Assembly (NCBI GenBank): GCA_039798265.1
Contig: JBDKGH010000027.1
Coordinates: forward strand, 8,859-72,858
DNA length: 64,000 nt
Source of the DNA: JBDKGH01 sp039798265
GTDB lineage: Bacteria > Bacteroidota > Bacteroidia > Flavobacteriales_D > Sanyastnellaceae
Direction of reading: 5' to 3'
The notes under the pieces were generated by a model, which worked only from the letters and a program-made list of their open reading frames with translations, was not told the DNA's origin and did not search any database. The first letter of the stretch is position 1, and every line of letters starts with the position of its first letter. A program made the position numbers and the translations under genes. This document shows, piece by piece, positions 52,250-62,700 of the stretch.

Positions 52250-54421
52250 ATGAAAACGCGGCTACTACTACCCATATTGGCATTGTGCTCATGTGGACTC
52301 ACTTCTTGTTCATCAAATGAAACTTCTCAAAAAAGTATGACATCAAATCCTCCTATAGCGAAAAAAGAACCACATGAAATAACCATGCACGGTGATACCC
52401 GCATTGATAATTATTATTGGATGCGGCTGAGCGATGAGCAAAAAAATGCTGAGCATCCCGATGCACAAACCATAGCAGTTACCGATTATTTGAAGGCCGA
52501 GAATGCCTACACAAAATCGGTGTTGGCTCATACCGAAGCCTTTCAAGCCAAGTTGTTTGAAGAGATGAAGGGTAGGATAAAAGAAACGGATCAAAGTGTG
52601 CCTGTAAAGGACAATGGATATTGGTATTATACTCGTTTTGAGCAAGGACAAGACTATGCTTACTACTGCCGGAAAAAGGAAAGTTTAGAAACGGGTAAAG
52701 AAGAAATGCTGGTAGATGGTCCTGCCATGGCAAAGGGTAAAAACTATTGGGCCTTGGGTGGATATACCGTGAGTGAAGACAACACCAAAATGGTGTTTGG
52801 TGTGGATGAGGTAAGCCGACGCATTTATACCTTGTTCATCAAGGATTTGATAACGGGTGAAGTAATGGCGGAGAAGCTAGAAGGCACTTCGGGCGGTGCT
52901 ACTTGGGCTTCGGATAACAAAACTATCTTTTATGTAAAAAAGGATCCCAACACCCTTCGCGACAATCAAGTGTGGCGTCATACCATTGGCACTGATCAGT
53001 CAAAAGATGTGTTGGTGTTTGAAGAACGCGACGAAGAGTTTTCGTGCTTTGTTTACAAAACCAAAAGCCGCAAATTTTTGGTAATTGGAAGCAATCAAAC
53101 CTTGAGTAATGAGTACCGTGTTTTAGAGGCCAATCAACCAGAAGGCAACTTCCGCATCATTCAACCACGTGAGCGTAATTTGGAATACAGTATCGATCAT
53201 TATGGCGATCGGTTTTACATAGTAACCAATTACAATGCAAAAAATTTCCGCCTCATGGATTGTCCGTTGAACGCTACTTCTAAAGAAAATTGGAAAGAAG
53301 TGATCGCACACCGGGATGATGTATTGTTGGAAGGTATAGAAATATTCAAAGACTACTTGGTAGTAGATGAGCGTAAAAACGGCTTGACCCAATTGCGCAT
53401 TATGCGTTGGGATAAAAAGGGAGAGTATTACATGGAATTTCAGGATCCTGCTTATGCTGCTGGCGTAGGCGCAAATCCTGACTTCAACACAGAGATACTC
53501 CGTTATGGATATTCCTCATTGACTACACCTTCGAGTACCTATGACTTTAATATGGTAACGAAGGAACGTCGCTTGTTGAAACAACAGGAAATAGTGGGCG
53601 GTTATGATGCGAATAACTACACCAGTGAACGTTTGTATGCGACAGCCGCAGATGGAACAAAAGTTCCTATTTCATTGGTGTATAAAAAAGGATTTAACCG
53701 CAATGGAAAAGCCCCATTGTTGCTTTACGCTTACGGTAGCTATGGCTACAGCATCGATGCAACCTTTAGCTCTAGTCGCCTATCGCTTCTAGATAGAGGA
53801 TTTGTATTTGCCATAGCACACATTCGCGGCGGTCAAGAGATGGGTCGCCAATGGTACGAAGACGGAAAATTGTTGAAGAAGAAAAATACGTTTTCTGATT
53901 TTATTGATTGTGCCAAGCACCTGTGCAATGAAAAGTACACCTCTCCAGAGTCTATTTTCGCCATGGGTGGAAGTGCTGGAGGCTTGTTAATGGGCGCTAT
54001 CGCCAACATGGCCCCACAACAGTTTAAGGGTATTGTTTCAGCGGTTCCGTTCGTGGATGTAGTAACCACTATGCTCGATGAAACTATTCCTTTGACCACC
54101 TTCGAGTTCGATGAGTGGGGTAATCCAAAAGACAGCACATACTATCAGTACATGAAGAGTTATTCGCCTTATGATAACATTGAGGCGAAGGATTATCCGA
54201 ACATCTTAGTGACTACCGGTTATTGGGACAGTCAAGTGCAGTATTGGGAGCCGGCCAAGTATATTGCGAAAATGCGTGATATGAAGACGGACAAGAATTT
54301 ACTTCTATTCTGGGTAAACATGGATGCGGGTCATGGAGGTAAATCAGGGCGCTTCGAATCATTGAAGGAAGTGGCCTTAGAGTATGCCTTTATGATGGAT
54401 TTGGTGGGGATCCGGGAATAA
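52250..54421 (+). CDS. Prolyl oligopeptidase family (S9A) protease, exported lipoprotein
   Basis: A 723-residue serine peptidase of the oligopeptidase B type. N-terminus: signal plus lipobox (ALCSCGLTSCSS), so it is probably lipid-anchored. A seven-bladed propeller (about 80-430) controls access to the alpha/beta-hydrolase C-terminal domain. The catalytic serine is in MGGSAGGLLMGAIANMAP, the aspartate region VTTGYWDSQVQYWEP, and the histidine in MDAGHGGKSGRFES. It would cleave short peptides after basic or proline residues. Start ATG 52250. A terminator follows. Confidence 0.93.
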   Translation: MKTRLLLPILALCSCGLTSCSSNETSQKSMTSNPPIAKKEPHEITMHGDTRIDNYYWMRLSDEQKNAEHPDAQTIAVTDYLKAENAYTKSVLAHTEAFQAKLFEEMKGRIKETDQSVPVKDNGYWYYTRFEQGQDYAYYCRKKESLETGKEEMLVDGPAMAKGKNYWALGGYTVSEDNTKMVFGVDEVSRRIYTLFIKDLITGEVMAEKLEGTSGGATWASDNKTIFYVKKDPNTLRDNQVWRHTIGTDQSKDVLVFEERDEEFSCFVYKTKSRKFLVIGSNQTLSNEYRVLEANQPEGNFRIIQPRERNLEYSIDHYGDRFYIVTNYNAKNFRLMDCPLNATSKENWKEVIAHRDDVLLEGIEIFKDYLVVDERKNGLTQLRIMRWDKKGEYYMEFQDPAYAAGVGANPDFNTEILRYGYSSLTTPSSTYDFNMVTKERRLLKQQEIVGGYDANNYTSERLYATAADGTKVPISLVYKKGFNRNGKAPLLLYAYGSYGYSIDATFSSSRLSLLDRGFVFAIAHIRGGQEMGRQWYEDGKLLKKKNTFSDFIDCAKHLCNEKYTSPESIFAMGGSAGGLLMGAIANMAPQQFKGIVSAVPFVDVVTTMLDETIPLTTFEFDEWGNPKDSTYYQYMKSYSPYDNIEAKDYPNILVTTGYWDSQVQYWEPAKYIAKMRDMKTDKNLLLFWVNMDAGHGGKSGRFESLKEVALEYAFMMDLVGIRE

Positions 54422-54440
54422 GAGAAAAGAGATAGATGAA

Positions 54441-54475
54441 AAGGGATGTTTCGTGAAAGAGACATCCCTTTTTTT
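54441..54475 (+). terminator. Terminator of the prolyl oligopeptidase gene
   Basis: Stem AAGGGATGTTTC (54441-54452) against GAGACATCCCTT (54459-54470), one wobble pair, loop GTGAAA, followed by T residues through 54475. Confidence 0.85.
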
Positions 54476-54522
54476 GTTATGTGATTTTATTCGGTATCGT
54501 CATATATGCTATCAAATGGAAC

Positions 54523-54561
54523 AGACCTTATAGGTCTAAGACCTATAAGGTCTTTACCTAA
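54523..54561. repeat. Dispersed palindromic repeat, copy 2 (gaccttataggtc family)
   Basis: AGACCTTATAGGTCTAAGAC and its inverted complement, then TTTACCTAA. Apart from one central base it is the reverse complement of the copy at 15674-15711, including the flanking TTAGGTAAAGACC. It lies in the spacer between convergent genes and so disrupts nothing. Confidence 0.85.
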
Positions 54562-54654
54562 TTTTTTTTGACAAATGCAAATTTTTCTTATTCAGCCACT
54601 CATCTACTTTTTCAATGCTTTATGCATTCCCTTTTGAATAAGGTGCACATATAT

Positions 54655-54698
54655 GAAAAAAGGGCCCTCTCGGCAAAGCAAAGAGGACCCCTTTTTTC
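54655..54698. terminator. Long-stem terminator, bidirectional
   Basis: AAAAAAGGGCCCTCT pairs with AGAGGACCCCTTTTTT (one mismatch/bulge) around an 11-base loop. A and T runs on both sides let it end both the plus-strand transcript and the giant minus-strand gene. Confidence 0.8.
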
Positions 54699-54725
54699 AA
54701 ATCGAAGAGAGAGTTTCGTGGATGA

Positions 54726-57700
54726 TTATTTTTGGAATTTACCAGTTAGTAGTACTTCGGTCTCATTCCAGATCCTAAAGGTGTAACTTCCTACAGCGAG
54801 GTTCGATATATTCATGTGAACCAACTGTGAGCTATTTCCTTTTTCTTGCATAACACGTTGTCCTACGGCGTTGTACAAATCAATGGTGTACTTGGCGGCT
54901 GAAGCTTCGTGGAAAGAGAACCAAATACCATCCGCATTTTGTAACCAAGTTACCGCATCTGGATTGTTCGTTTCATCTACTCCAACTGTGGATGATGCGT
55001 TTAGTGTAATTGTTCCTAAGCTAGCGCAATTGCTGTTAGAGGCGGTTACTTCCACTACATATTCACCTTCCGAACTGATCGGTAGATTGATGTGTTCACC
55101 TTCTCCAAACTCAGTTCCATTTACCATCCAATAATATCCATCGGCATTGGCTGATAGAGCGGTAATGGGCACCTCTACTGTTTCGCCTTCTGCTACTACA
55201 ATTTCCAAACTCGGGGTGTACACTTCCACCGCAATGGTGTTAGGGTCAACCAGCGCAATAGGTAGTATTTGCGTTTCGCAGGTATTCTGCACAGTCAATG
55301 AATACTGACCAGCAGTTAATTGGTCAAAAGACAATTCTGGTTCTGCTGATTCACCATTGGTGATTACTACTCCTAACGCATTGCGAAGGGTGTATTGATA
55401 GGTAAATGCATTTTCAAGGGTAACATCAACGTGACCTGTATTTCCTAGGTTACACAGTGGTGCCAAGTGATTTTCGAGCAACTGCACTGGAAGTGGATCG
55501 GCGATTTGAACGGTAGTGGATACGGGTTCGCAACCATCCAATACACTTTCCATAGTGATGGTATAGATGCCTTCATCCACACCTTCAATTAATGAAGATC
55601 CCGAGCCACTGAGCAACTCAAGGCCCATTTCAGACACCATGCTCCAATTCCACCCGGCTTCAGGCGCTTGAATATCGATGATGGCATCAGCACTTCCGTT
55701 ACAGCCAGGGTTAGTGGAGTTTACGTGAACAGGAGCACCAATTCGAATGATCATTCGGTTGCCTGTATATGGCGCTGAAGTAGAAACGGTAAAGGTAAGA
55801 TTTGGCTCTACTACACGTGTTACTCCGCTTACCACATCTTCAATGGTAACACAAGCTCCGAGAGGAATGTTTTGCATTTCATCAATGCTAAACAAATAGT
55901 TGCCGGCACCGGGCATATCTACATAAACAGGAACGGAAAGTGTTTCTGTAATTTGTGCACGCGCATCGAGCGTAAGCTTTTGTAGATCCGGTGTGAGCAT
56001 CGCAATTTCTGGAGCACTTGCTACAGGGCTTTCCCATTTTTGAGTATCGAAGTTTTCATCGAAGTCATTCGTTGCACCATCCACAAAGGCGAGCACGGCC
56101 TCATCACGCAATCCTGATTTTGAAACAGAGAGGCGGATGAATTGAGATTCTTGTTCTGAGCGAACGAATGAAGAACCATTACCTACTTTATCTGACTCGC
56201 TAAAAGTGATGCTTTGACCAGGAGCTGTAGCCTGAACAAAGAAACCTTGGCTATGTGGCATAAAACGACCCGCTGTTCCTACACCACTGTTGGCGTTGTA
56301 AGAGCGGTAGTTTCCGCTTGGTGTGTGGTACACATAGTAGGTACCATTACCGCTACCGAAGCTTCCACTATTGTTGCATACGGATTGCCAGTCAACATAA
56401 GATGGATAAAGATTGGTAACCAAATTCCAACCATCAGGATCGTTATATCCTACGCCAGAAGTGTAGTCGTTATAGCTCAACGGAATGTTTACTGTTCCTT
56501 TATTGAAGCTACCCGTTGTATTGATCAATTGTGAGTTGGCATTCATGTAAAGAATGTAGCCTTTTCCATTGTCGAGTGTGTTGGTTACGTTCGTAGCACC
56601 CACCCAACCATCGTTACGGCCTCCTGTGGCAGCTTCATTATAGGTATACACGCTATTAAAGGAATAGGTTGGATAGTCACTACCCGGGAAACCAGTGGTT
56701 ATGATATCATCGTTCCAATTAGCTAAGGTTTGGTTGAGAATAGGACTTCCCACGTATACCCAATAGCTTGGACCGGTTGGAATGTAACGCTGCAGAGTTA
56801 TGTTACCGTTTACGTTTGCGCCTGTCGCAATAGGTCCAATAGAACCGTCGCCACTAGCGCTAGATAATACAGTAAGGTTGTTGTTCGTATTGAAAGTACC
56901 TCTGTTAGTGGTCAATTGTCCAAATAATTCGGCAGGAACCGTAAGACTAACTCCAGCGGTGTTTTCAATTACTACATCTTTGAATCGGCTTAAACTCGAA
57001 CCGCCGATTGTTTGAGCGGCCACTCCTCTAAAATACACAGTACCTGTGCCGGCTTCAAATGTGCCATTGTTGGTCCAGTTGCCATGTACTTCAATAAGGT
57101 TTGAACCGAGTCGAAATGTTCCACCTGAATTAATTTGGAAATTGTTACAGGACCAAATAGCATTGTGGTTGACCTCGTGGCCATTTTGCACGATGAAGGT
57201 AGTGTACCGGTTAGGGACTACAGTTACAGGTGTCCCTACAGGAGCTTGGGCCCAAATAGCTGTGCCAGAGTTTCCAGTAGCTTGACTGTAGAAAATAGTT
57301 TGGCAGCTGGATTGGGTGATGGTTATATCATCAATCAAGCACTGTCCACTGCGAGCAGAAACGTAATTATAACGAACACCGAAATAATCGAAGTGAGAAA
57401 AATCTGTATTAGTAGCAGTACCCTGTGTAGTGACAGCCGCGAAATCACCATTCAAATCCACCTTTAGTGTCCAGAGACCAACATCAGTTCGGGTGACTTC
57501 AAAGGCCACATTATCATGGTTCCAGTTCCAGTCGAGGGTAGTAGTGATTAAGGCGGTAGAAAGGTTACCGTTTGTAACTTTCCAAAGGGTGATGATGTCA
57601 GGATCTCCGCTTGCACCGGAGACTTGGTTTACGCCCACGGCATATCCATTTGCACTAAACGGGTTAGGATTATCAGCACACAGCATGAACACCATTTTAG

Positions 57701-59519
57701 TATTCGAGGTAGGCTCCCAAAAATCCGTACCCATCAAGAACTTCCAAGTAGTAGTGCTACCATCTAGATCACCATCCGTAATCGGATAGCTCGCATAAGA
57801 GGTCCCACTTGTACCTGTATTGACGTGTCTTAAACTTAAACTGCCGCTGAGTGGCATGGTATTGCTAGTGTTCCAAGCATTGGCACTCGGGAACACCCAT
57901 CCTGTATTGCCACCACTTTCAAAGTTAGAGGTGAAAAGTGTTGTACTGATTCCATCGTTATCTGTTCTACCCAATGCAAAGGCGGTATTTGCGCCTAATT
58001 GTGTTGCACTACCACCTGACACCCAAGTTAATCCAAGGGTATAGTTTTCTGGATCATTACAAATGATGTTATCGAGAATAGTGAGTGTACAGTTTACAGG
58101 AGCGGAGCTACCAGCAGGGAAGGTGATATTCTGCGACGTGAAGTTGTTCAAAGAAGCGGATGTGCCTGATGTTAATGTGACACGAGCAACACAAGCTACC
58201 GTAGCACTTGGATTGGCAATATTTACTTGTACGTTATAGGTGCCTGCAGTTTCACTAACAGTACCGCTAGTACTGTTGAAGCTCAACGTAGTGTTTAAAC
58301 CAGAAGATCGGAAGCCAATGTTGTCAAATTCTGCGGCATTTCGAGCGCTACCTGAAGTAGTATAACGACATACAAAGCCAAAGTGTCCGCTACCAGAAAC
58401 ACTATAGAGGCTGTTGGTAACTGATCCATGGTTTACTGTCGAAGCGGTAAAGGGGCATGCCTGTGCTGTCGCACCAGCTCCATTTGCTGTAGGCAAGGTA
58501 GAGGTGAAAAGGGTCCATGAGTATTGATCATCACGCCTTACGTAAACACAGAATCCAATATCCGTAAGGTTATTGGTGATTTGTGCTGAGCTCATTATAG
58601 TAGTTGCAACCCCATTAGTAACTACTTGCAGATCAATTTGGTCGCCGCCAGTATCATCGCCAATGAGCAAACGATAGCCATCCACAGTAGCGCTCGTCAG
58701 GTTGGCTTCATTGGCGAATAGCCAAATTGCTACTTGGTTACTGAGGGTGAAACTTTGTGCCCTACGTCCAATCCAGAATCCCCATTCGTTAGTGGCCATA
58801 TAGTCATTAACGGGTGTGCTGATATAGTCATTACCACCTGATGATGGACCGTTTAGTCGCAACGTTTGGGAGTTGGTAAATCCAGCCGCCGCATCAGAGC
58901 TCGTTGTTATCTGATAGCTACTTGTGGTACCAACCCAAACGGGATTGGCTGTGATATTGGCATCCGTGAATGTATCTAACATTCTGAAATCGAATGTGAA
59001 TCGATACGGTGTAGTATTACCATCATTTGCAGCAGTGCCACATCCGGTGCTGCTTCCAGTGGCACCTGTATAGGTCCAGGAGATTTCCAACACATAAACT
59101 CCAGGATCAGAAAGCCCAGATAATAAATTGATGTTGGTGTTCGTAGCTAAGTTGTAAAACTCAGTAGAACCAGCAGGGTCCACGAAATTGGTAAGTGCTA
59201 GGGTACTCCATGCCGGTGCAGTGCCGCACTGGGAATAAACGCGATAGCGAACATTACCTGTACAGGTATTATCGTTACTAGCAACGGTTGACCGTACTTC
59301 TCCATTCAATATAGCCAAAGTTCCATTAGCAGCGAATCGCCCAAGGTATTGGTTATTGATGGTGGTGTAGCCCAGGGTGTTGAAGGCCCCGGCATAGTTG
59401 GTGGTTGTCCCACCGTTGTTGATGGTGACAGCAGTTTGCGTGACATTCCATGCGGCGAGGCTTGGTAAAGACAACAGCATACCGATTACCACCACAAATG
59501 AAGCAGCATAGCTTTTCAT
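54726..59519 (-). CDS. Giant T9SS type A secreted protein with lectin-like and Calx-beta-like segments
   Basis: 1597 residues. After a signal peptide (about 1-22, SLPSLAAW) come: a repeat-poor sandwich (about 23-170), two lectin-like blocks with the motif TVDGYRLLIGDD (about 180-405 and 540-750), a Calx-beta-like segment with NFTSQNITFPAGSSAPVNC (about 410-530), a beta-helix-like block (IVQNGHEVNHNA, INSGGTFRLGSNLIEVHG, about 760-890), a conserved region shared with the next gene (GPSYWVYVGSPILNQ, YNDPDGWNLVTNLYPSYVDW, NRMIIRIGAP; about 910-1270), PKD/SprB-like repeats, and a type A sorting tail (last ~75: YTIDLYNAVGQRVM, LAVGSYTFRIWN). No catalytic motif. Probably adhesive or matrix protein. 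Confidence 0.85.
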   Translation of the reverse strand: MKSYAASFVVVIGMLLSLPSLAAWNVTQTAVTINNGGTTTNYAGAFNTLGYTTINNQYLGRFAANGTLAILNGEVRSTVASNDNTCTGNVRYRVYSQCGTAPAWSTLALTNFVDPAGSTEFYNLATNTNINLLSGLSDPGVYVLEISWTYTGATGSSTGCGTAANDGNTTPYRFTFDFRMLDTFTDANITANPVWVGTTSSYQITTSSDAAAGFTNSQTLRLNGPSSGGNDYISTPVNDYMATNEWGFWIGRRAQSFTLSNQVAIWLFANEANLTSATVDGYRLLIGDDTGGDQIDLQVVTNGVATTIMSSAQITNNLTDIGFCVYVRRDDQYSWTLFTSTLPTANGAGATAQACPFTASTVNHGSVTNSLYSVSGSGHFGFVCRYTTSGSARNAAEFDNIGFRSSGLNTTLSFNSTSGTVSETAGTYNVQVNIANPSATVACVARVTLTSGTSASLNNFTSQNITFPAGSSAPVNCTLTILDNIICNDPENYTLGLTWVSGGSATQLGANTAFALGRTDNDGISTTLFTSNFESGGNTGWVFPSANAWNTSNTMPLSGSLSLRHVNTGTSGTSYASYPITDGDLDGSTTTWKFLMGTDFWEPTSNTKMVFMLCADNPNPFSANGYAVGVNQVSGASGDPDIITLWKVTNGNLSTALITTTLDWNWNHDNVAFEVTRTDVGLWTLKVDLNGDFAAVTTQGTATNTDFSHFDYFGVRYNYVSARSGQCLIDDITITQSSCQTIFYSQATGNSGTAIWAQAPVGTPVTVVPNRYTTFIVQNGHEVNHNAIWSCNNFQINSGGTFRLGSNLIEVHGNWTNNGTFEAGTGTVYFRGVAAQTIGGSSLSRFKDVVIENTAGVSLTVPAELFGQLTTNRGTFNTNNNLTVLSSASGDGSIGPIATGANVNGNITLQRYIPTGPSYWVYVGSPILNQTLANWNDDIITTGFPGSDYPTYSFNSVYTYNEAATGGRNDGWVGATNVTNTLDNGKGYILYMNANSQLINTTGSFNKGTVNIPLSYNDYTSGVGYNDPDGWNLVTNLYPSYVDWQSVCNNSGSFGSGNGTYYVYHTPSGNYRSYNANSGVGTAGRFMPHSQGFFVQATAPGQSITFSESDKVGNGSSFVRSEQESQFIRLSVSKSGLRDEAVLAFVDGATNDFDENFDTQKWESPVASAPEIAMLTPDLQKLTLDARAQITETLSVPVYVDMPGAGNYLFSIDEMQNIPLGACVTIEDVVSGVTRVVEPNLTFTVSTSAPYTGNRMIIRIGAPVHVNSTNPGCNGSADAIIDIQAPEAGWNWSMVSEMGLELLSGSGSSLIEGVDEGIYTITMESVLDGCEPVSTTVQIADPLPVQLLENHLAPLCNLGNTGHVDVTLENAFTYQYTLRNALGVVITNGESAEPELSFDQLTAGQYSLTVQNTCETQILPIALVDPNTIAVEVYTPSLEIVVAEGETVEVPITALSANADGYYWMVNGTEFGEGEHINLPISSEGEYVVEVTASNSNCASLGTITLNASSTVGVDETNNPDAVTWLQNADGIWFSFHEASAAKYTIDLYNAVGQRVMQEKGNSSQLVHMNISNLAVGSYTFRIWNETEVLLTGKFQK

Positions 59520-59674
59520 TGTGAAAATAGATTGGTGTTTAAAGTGTTCGTTTTCTCGGGTTATTAATCCCGGCGTTCGAATGGTATTTAAGCTGTTGCT
59601 ACCGAGGCAGCGGATTCTTTAACGGTGGCTAGGTCCGTAAAGTTTCAAAAATGTGGCGCGAAAGTATAACTGAA

Positions 59675-59702
59675 AAGCCCCGCTGCAGGCACAGCGGGGC
59701 TT
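59675..59702 (-). terminator. Terminator-like hairpin after the second giant gene
   Basis: Perfect 11-bp stem AAGCCCCGCTG (59675-59685) and CAGCGGGGCTT (59692-59702) with a six-base loop, just downstream of the minus-strand gene ending at 59723; only a short T stretch follows. Confidence 0.7.
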
Positions 59703-59722
59703 GAGAGGGGTTTCTAAGGGTA

Positions 59723-62700
59723 TTAAAAGATCAATTTTCCAGATTTTAGATTTTCTGATCCTTTGTTTATGTGGAAAGTGTAAACTCCTTGAGCAAAGTC
59801 GGTTATGTTAAGTTCAATCACCTGCTTACTAGAGTGGGTGATTTCTTTCACCAACTTTCCAGTGGAGGTATAAATCGAAACGGTGCACTGTGAAGCAGAT
59901 ACACCATTGAATTGGAACTGCACAGACTCACCTGTTTGAACTAAGGTGATATTATCTTCTGATGACACTTCTTCGGTTCCAACAGTGATAGTGGCATTGA
60001 CAGTGGCGGTAACAGTTGCTGAACAAGAGGCGTTCGAAGCAGTTGCTACAATTTCATAGCTGCCCGCTTCACTAATGGTAGTTGCGATCGCACTGCCTGT
60101 TCCTGCCTCAACGGTGTTCACAGTCCATGTGATCATCTCTGCAGTAGGAGCGTCCACTTCAGCTATTACTTGCACACTGGCTCCTTCTTCAAAGCTTACG
60201 TTGTTATCAGAGATGGTCAGCACAGGTGCAATGGCCAATGGATCGTTCAAGTCGATCATAGTGGTAGAAGAGCCGCAGCTTGTTTCTACAGTTACCGCAT
60301 AGATACCTGCAGAAAGCTCAGAGTAACTAAACTCTGGTTCGGTTATCGATGCTGACGCAATCACATCGCCATTGTCTGTACTAATCGTATAAGTCAATTC
60401 AGTGGCATTGTCGAGATTCACTTCAATGCGACCATTGTTTTCTGTGTTACATGAGGCTACCTCAAAGCTTGTCCAAACAGCAACTTCGGCTGGTTGGGTT
60501 ACGCTGACAGCGATTGAACTTGCTTCACAACCATCTGCAGCATTGTCTAATGTGATGATATAATCGTCTGCAGACATCGTTTCTATCCAAGCGCTGCCTT
60601 GACCATCTTGCACTGGTGCGCCAAGCGCATTGGTAATGATCCAGTGCCAATTAGCTGAAGTTGGAGTGATGATATTAATGATACCATCGTTTGTGCCATA
60701 ACAAGATGCATTACTACTAGCGATACTTAATGGAGCGCCAATTCGAATGATCATTCGGTTTCCAGTATAGGCAGATGAAGTTTGAATAGTAAAGGAAAGG
60801 CTATCTTTCACTTGGTAAAGTGCGCCAGACACTACATCTTCAATAGTCATACAAACACCGAATGGAATGTTCTTCATCTCGGCAACCGTAAAGGTATATG
60901 TACCTGCTTGTGGCATGTCAACATGCACGGGTATTGAAAATCCTTCTTGAATGGTTGGGCGAGCATCAATGGAAAGAAGTTGGTTTTCCGATGATACTAA
61001 TGCAATTTCAGGTGCAGAAGCTACAGGACTTTCCCATTTGGCCGCATCGAAATTAGCGTCAAACGCATCTGTCGCACCATCCACGAAAGAAAGTACTGTT
61101 TCATCAGTCATGCCACCTTGGCTTATTTGAATGCGCACGAGTTGTGATTCTTCTTCGCTTCGACTAAAAGAACTTCCCGTTGCTGACTTAACGGCTTCGC
61201 TAAAGTTCAATGATTGACCAGTAGAAGTTGCTTGAACAAAGAAGCCTTGACTATGGGGTACATAGCGACCTGCAGTGCCAACATGCGAGTTGCCATTATA
61301 CACACGGTAGTTACCTGATTGTGTATGATAAACGTAGTAGTTGCCATCAAAAGTTCCTGAGCTGTTGGCAACCAATTCTTCCCAATCGATATAAGATGGA
61401 TAAGGGTTCGTAACTAAGTTCCATCCATCAGGATCATTGTAGCCTAAACCAGGAGTGTAGTCGTTATAGCTTAACGGAACGGAGAATGATCCCTTATTAA
61501 AGTTCCCTGAAGTAAGGATGGTATTGGCGCTAGCGTTCATGTATGCTATGTAGCCTTTGCCGTTTTCGAGAGGATTGGTAATGTTTGTAGCACCTACCCA
61601 ACCGTCATTGCGTCCACCAAGAGCTGCTTCGTTGTAGTTATAAAAACTAAGGAAAGAATAAGCGGGATAGTCAGAACCAGGGAAACCAGTTGTAACAATT
61701 TCATCGTTCCAGTTAGCAATGGTTTGGTTGAGAATAGGACTTCCCAAGTAAACCCAATAGCTAGGACCAGTCGGGATGTAACGTTGTAAAGAGATGGTTC
61801 CACTAACATCAGCAGAAGGACCGATTTTTCCGATTCCGGCATCACCGCTAGCGGTTGACAAAAGTGTAACTTGGTTGTTGGTATTGATTGATCCACTATT
61901 TGCTTGAAGTGTTCCAGTCAATTCTGCAGGGGTGCCGAAGCTTAGACCAGCGGCATTGTTACTTTCTACGTTATGGAATCGAATGGTGCCAGTGCTGTTT
62001 ATAGTTTGAGCACTTGATCCGTTGAATCGAACGGTGCCTGCATTGGCGTTAAATGTGCCGTTATTGACGAAGCTATTGTGCACGGTTAGTGTGCTAGATC
62101 CGCCATTAAAGATACCGCCATTTTGTACGGTAAAATCGCGCACTGTCCAGTTGGCATTTAAGTCAACGGTGTGTCCGTTTTGCACCACTAATTTGGTGTA
62201 AGCGTTTGGGGTAATTACAGCACCCGTTCCTATTGGGGCAGTGGCCCAAATAGAAGCACTACTCACGTTAGAGGCCTGGCTGTAGTAAACATCAGGACAT
62301 ACTGTTTGAACAATAGAAAGGTCATCAAATTCAAACAATCCTGAATTACCGCTGGCGTATTGGTAGCGAGCACCGAAGTGATCAAAGGATGTGTAGGTGA
62401 CATCGGTAACGGTTCCTGCACTGATCACATCGGGGTAATCTCCGTTTTGTGCATACTCTAATGTCCAAAGACCGTTTCCATTGCGGGTAACGATGAATGA
62501 ACCAAGAATGTCAGAGTTATTCCAATCGAAGGTAGTGGTAATGATACTTGTTGGTACTCCATTCGTTACTCGGAACAAACATAAAAAGTCAGCCGAGTTG
62601 TTCGGGCCGCTTGTTTGATTCACACCAATGGCATAACCATCGACGGTGTTGCTATTCAAATTCGATTCGTTAGCAGCGAGGTAATATAAAAATTTAGTAG

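Larger units (their letters stand above)
54422..54725. other. Non-coding spacer of 304 bp between convergent genes
   Basis: Holds a terminator (54441-54475), the dispersed repeat (54523-54561) and a bidirectional terminator (54655-54698). No gene was found here; the short reading frame at 54568-54786 runs through the terminator and into the neighbour and is rejected. Confidence 0.75.

Noticed and set aside
54568..54786. Small plus-strand open frame downstream of the dispersed repeat
   Set aside because: It runs through a clear terminator and into the sorting-tail region of the opposite gene.
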